A stretch of DNA of 64,000 nt from Phallus indusiatus (lineage: Eukaryota > Basidiomycota > Agaricomycetes > Phallales > Phallaceae), in assembly GCA_027605045.1 (NCBI GenBank), contig JAQFWX010000099.1, positions 1 to 64,000 of the forward strand, read 5' to 3'. The notes under the pieces were generated by a model. That model was not told where the DNA came from. It ran no database searches and saw only the letters and a list, made by a program, of their open reading frames with translations. The position numbers were made by a program, and so were the translations under genes. Positions 60,716-64,000 of this stretch are shown piece after piece (positions within the stretch are counted from its first letter, which is position 1; the number at the start of each line of letters is the position of its first letter).

Positions 60716-63700
60716 TTAAAAATATTGACGATAGTATGGTTCGCTGAACGAGGTACCCATTCCGGAGCTGTACGTTCGATAACTCGCTTGGTTGTTTTGA
60801 AACGGATTATGTACCTGCAAAGGATTATACAACCCTGCTCCTGTACCATGTGTCATGTCCACAACTTGTGGCCACGTTTCCGGATTAGTAGCCAAAGGCA
60901 TTCCCAAATGCTCCCAAAATGCCGGATCCTCAAGTGGCCGCATACTAAGCAAGGTCTGCTGATCGCTTTCAGCCGAAAGTGGTAATGGAATATCGAGATC
61001 CATAGCAGGAGAGGTATCACCCATGCTATAGCCACCATACGACGTATCAAATGTCGGATCGAGGTAATCCGTAAATTGCATTGGGCTGTAAGAATACATG
61101 GAGGATTGTATATCTTCCATTGGTTGTGTAACAACACTAGTATTATGAGGATGGTTTTGAACGTTGGTTCTGACGTTGGTTTTGACACTCCCAGGCGCGA
61201 GTTGGTGTTCGCGATTATCACCTGAATCAGCGTCCAATTTTTCTTTCATATGTGTGCTTTTATACTGTGCTAAAATGTCTCCAAGAAATTTCGAATATAA
61301 TTTTGGTGTATGTCGATTGTCAATTGCAACCTCGTCCGATCCAAGAAGAGCTATCAGCCGCTCGACAAGACTGATAATCTCTTCATCTTGTCCGGGTTTT
61401 CTCATGAACGAGAATTTGCGTCGAAGGATCTTGGTCATACAATTTAATTGACCTTCCCTTTATTATAATATTGAAACTGACCTTCAGTAGAAACGCAGCA
61501 GCAAAGCCCATGAAAACGAAGTAAGCTTCCACACAATATCGCATATCTGTACATTGCAAAATATAAGTATTAATGACATCTAAAGGGAAAAATGAACTGA
61601 CATCCGAGTACGGCAAGCTTGTCTAGGACTTGGGTCAAAAGTGCACACGCAGCAGTGATGGATTGTTCGCTGAAAGGGTTCTTGTCTGTCAAGCCTTGTA
61701 GCATTCCGTTGCGTAAACCAATAGACAAAACGACAAGTTTGGCGTAGTTGCTTGTACTGAAAAATCAACATTAATCAAAACCTTGTCAATTTCAATTTTG
61801 ACAATAACATACAAAGGCCATAAATTGTCTCTCCAGGCCAATTTGACGTCAGCACCTGAAAAAAAAATCAGATTAACAGTATATATTTATTTTTATGGAA
61901 ATTAAATACGGTTTGGGAAATTGGTTGTAATTATGTTCGTCCACGATTGCTGGACAGCAGAGATTTTGTCTGCATACTGTTTCACTAGGTCCAAGTTAAG
62001 CGGCTACGGTGAAAATTTCTTCATCAATAACTGTTTTACACACGCATTCAAGTGAAACTATTTGCCTTTTTCCGTCCATCAGCGGAATATGCATCGAGAT
62101 ACACGACATCATGAAAATCAGCCATCTGGATGAAAAAAAAATAGAAGCAAATGTTTAGAATTGGAAAAATGACGCCAATAGAGAAAAAAGACTCACAACC
62201 GATAGTAAATCAGCGTAGGCGCACATGTGGATGTCAGACGGAAGGTTCCATTTCGAACAGCACCACCACGTTTTGATGTTGAACGGAATTGGTGGCCCAC
62301 GAATCAAAATGGCCGTGGCCTTACCCATTTGTGTAGAAATAGACCTGTCGTTGCAAAAGCAGTTTAGCCACGTCCGTCCACGATTCAACAAGCGACGAGC
62401 TTGAACTTCAGGCATATCTGGCGGTGGTTCATACGTATATTGAGGTCGATATAGTTCAATATCTATGGCAATACTGAAAGAACTTCTAGTTAAATACTTC
62501 ACGTGGGCGACTTACGTACCGAATTGCTAATCCAAGAAATAGGTAGGCTCTGTCGGCTATGAAGGTTTGCGAAGGTGGCATGTGAACGCCTAGTAATAGA
62601 AAGGCCTGAGTTGTCTCAACGGTTTTAGAGCCATGTATGGCCTGTCCCGCGGCGTCCTTGGCGTATTCGAGCAATGTTGGATAGAGTTCAGGTCGTTCTG
62701 TATAGTGTTTTGACGCGACCGCGCAAACTGACATAGGCGAGTTAGATCACATGAAAATCATGATAGTTCCGGTAACCCACTGGTAGTAAATAGAAAAATA
62801 CTACTTTGAAGAACTCGGACGGGTGTATGAATAACTGGATCACAAGCTGAGAAAACCATCTATAGAAAGAGATTCTATAAGTATATCTGACGCGGAGGTT
62901 GTTTGCTCACATTCATCCTATCAAAAAATCTACAGAAAACCCCACAATAAATGATAGCTCAAAATAATATACAAGTCACTTACATATCGAACAGTTTGGT
63001 AGCGTCTCTAGACGTAATAATATTTTTACTCAGAATGGGCGGGAGACGGTCTTGAGGGATATCTTCAAATGATCCACCATCGCGTTCACCAAACAAATAA
63101 GCCCGGGTAGCTACGAGGTGTTTTTTTTGAATCGCCAACAATCCTCGATGGAAAACAAAAAGGTAAAGATGTACTCACCATTCAATATGTGATCACTGTC
63201 CAATACATGATCACCGTCTTCTTCAATCTCGTCCATCTCTTCAATACTAACTCCAAAGTCGATCTTAGATGTTTTATCATTCCATGCTTCCTCATAGTCT
63301 CGTTCATGCTGAGCTTGTGATCCCTTTTCCCACTGAGAATGACTAAATTCAGCACCCTCCCGACGGGTTTGGATAGCTTGAACAGGTTGAGCATAATCAA
63401 ATTTTATTAGTCTTTCGGTAGCTTCTGCTATCCATTTCTCTATCTTCGCATCCCTTTTCGTCCGTGATGTGGTTTTATCTAGGACAGGTAAAGGTGGAAG
63501 ATCAGATAACGAAGGCATGGCGCGGGAGGGGCTTGGAAGATCGAGAGAAGGGTTGAGCTGAGGATAGATGTTTACGGGCCCAGGGTAACGTGGACCAGAC
63601 GACGAAATCTGGGGCATGAACGTATGGGAAGAGGGAACGTGACTCGTTGAGGATGTAGGTACCGATGGGGGCAATGATGCTCCGCTATGGCGTACGTTCG

Positions 63701-64000
63701 CCGAAACAAAAGTGTTCCCGCTTGTGGGTATGAGTTGAAGGAGGCAATCTAACAGTCTTCCAGAACACTCATCATTTCTCCGTTCAAGTTCGCTTTGAGA
63801 TCTGAAAAAGGATGGTTGGCTTGAATGGAAGGTATTGTAACGGACATCGTCACTTACGGTGGCGGATCCCTTTTCTTCCTTCCTGATACACGACAGTCTA
63901 ATTTGTGTAGGATGCAGCGCTCGCATCTAGACGAATGTTGACCAGAAGCTGAGTCACGATACGAAGATATGTAATCGGCTATTGGGTCCGATGACTGTCC
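60716..64000 (-). CDS. Zn2Cys6 fungal transcription factor (5' end outside window)
   Basis: Minus-strand, many exons. At the right edge the exon encodes SSRCERCILHKLDCRVSGRK, the second half of a Zn2Cys6 cluster (C-x2-C-x6-C), with its first half beyond base 64000. A long Ser/Pro-rich linker follows (about 63800-63480), then a coiled region (RDAKIEKWIAEATERLIKFD). The fungal transcription-factor homology domain comes next: YLFGERDGGSFEDIPQD, AYLFLGLAIRYV, RRLLNRGRTWLNCFCNDRSI and GPPIPFNIKTWW. The C-terminus is Gln/Ser/Tyr-rich (PLSAESDQQTLLSMRPLEDP), likely an activation region. It should be a nuclear DNA-binding regulator; target genes cannot be inferred from neighbours. Confidence 0.85.

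Overview
The window is nuclear DNA from a filamentous basidiomycete, most likely an Agaricomycete (mushroom-forming fungus). The genes are intron-dense with short GT-AG introns (about 45-90 bp) and branch-like CTAAT/CTAAC signals, and their protein types are typical of Agaricomycetes: a GT90/CAP10 glycosyltransferase, an MBOAT wax-synthase-like enzyme, F-box paralogs, GPI-anchored fasciclins, a cupin and a LysM secreted protein. The species cannot be named from the sequence. I found no intact transposon, rRNA, tRNA or CRISPR array.

Layout. 1-9.6 kb: a mitochondrial HotDog thioesterase-like gene cut by the left edge, a two-LysM secreted protein, an MBOAT_2 acyltransferase, and a membrane-tethered cupin. 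9.6-14.4 kb: an AGC kinase of the Ypk1/Gad8 type and a condensation-like acyltransferase, convergent. 15.2-17.7 kb: two tandem paralogous secreted proteins of unknown function. 18.2-26.2 kb: a large tandem nucleotidyltransferase (terminal uridylyl/adenylyl transferase-like, first half inactive), divergent from a class I glutamine amidotransferase with only 52 bp between the start codons, then a GT90 glycosyltransferase. 26.5-35.2 kb: two F-box genes flanking two fasciclin genes, one of which is a pseudogene. 35.7-39.6 kb: MCD4, the GPI-anchor ethanolamine phosphate transferase. 40.5-48.4 kb: an array of seven tiny two-exon genes. 49.2-58.8 kb: a conserved housekeeping block with a Qc-SNARE, a TMEM184/OST-alpha-like protein, nucleoporin NDC1 and translation factor eIF3l. 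60.7-64 kb: a Zn2Cys6 transcription factor cut by the right edge.

The most unusual element is the 40.5-48.4 kb array. Each of seven genes encodes a 39-51 residue precursor with a near-identical signal peptide, one phase-2 intron at a fixed place, and a short second exon giving a C-x(4,6)-C tail, usually ending Cys-His-x-Asp/Asn. Two subfamilies (A and B) alternate along the array. Six copies share a TATAAATT box 45-66 bp before the start. I recognise no described family. The peptides look like secreted disulfide-loop mini-peptides of unknown role.

Exon models were made by hand from splice signals and reading frame. Where a domain is well known they should be close, but small exons and untranslated ends remain uncertain.
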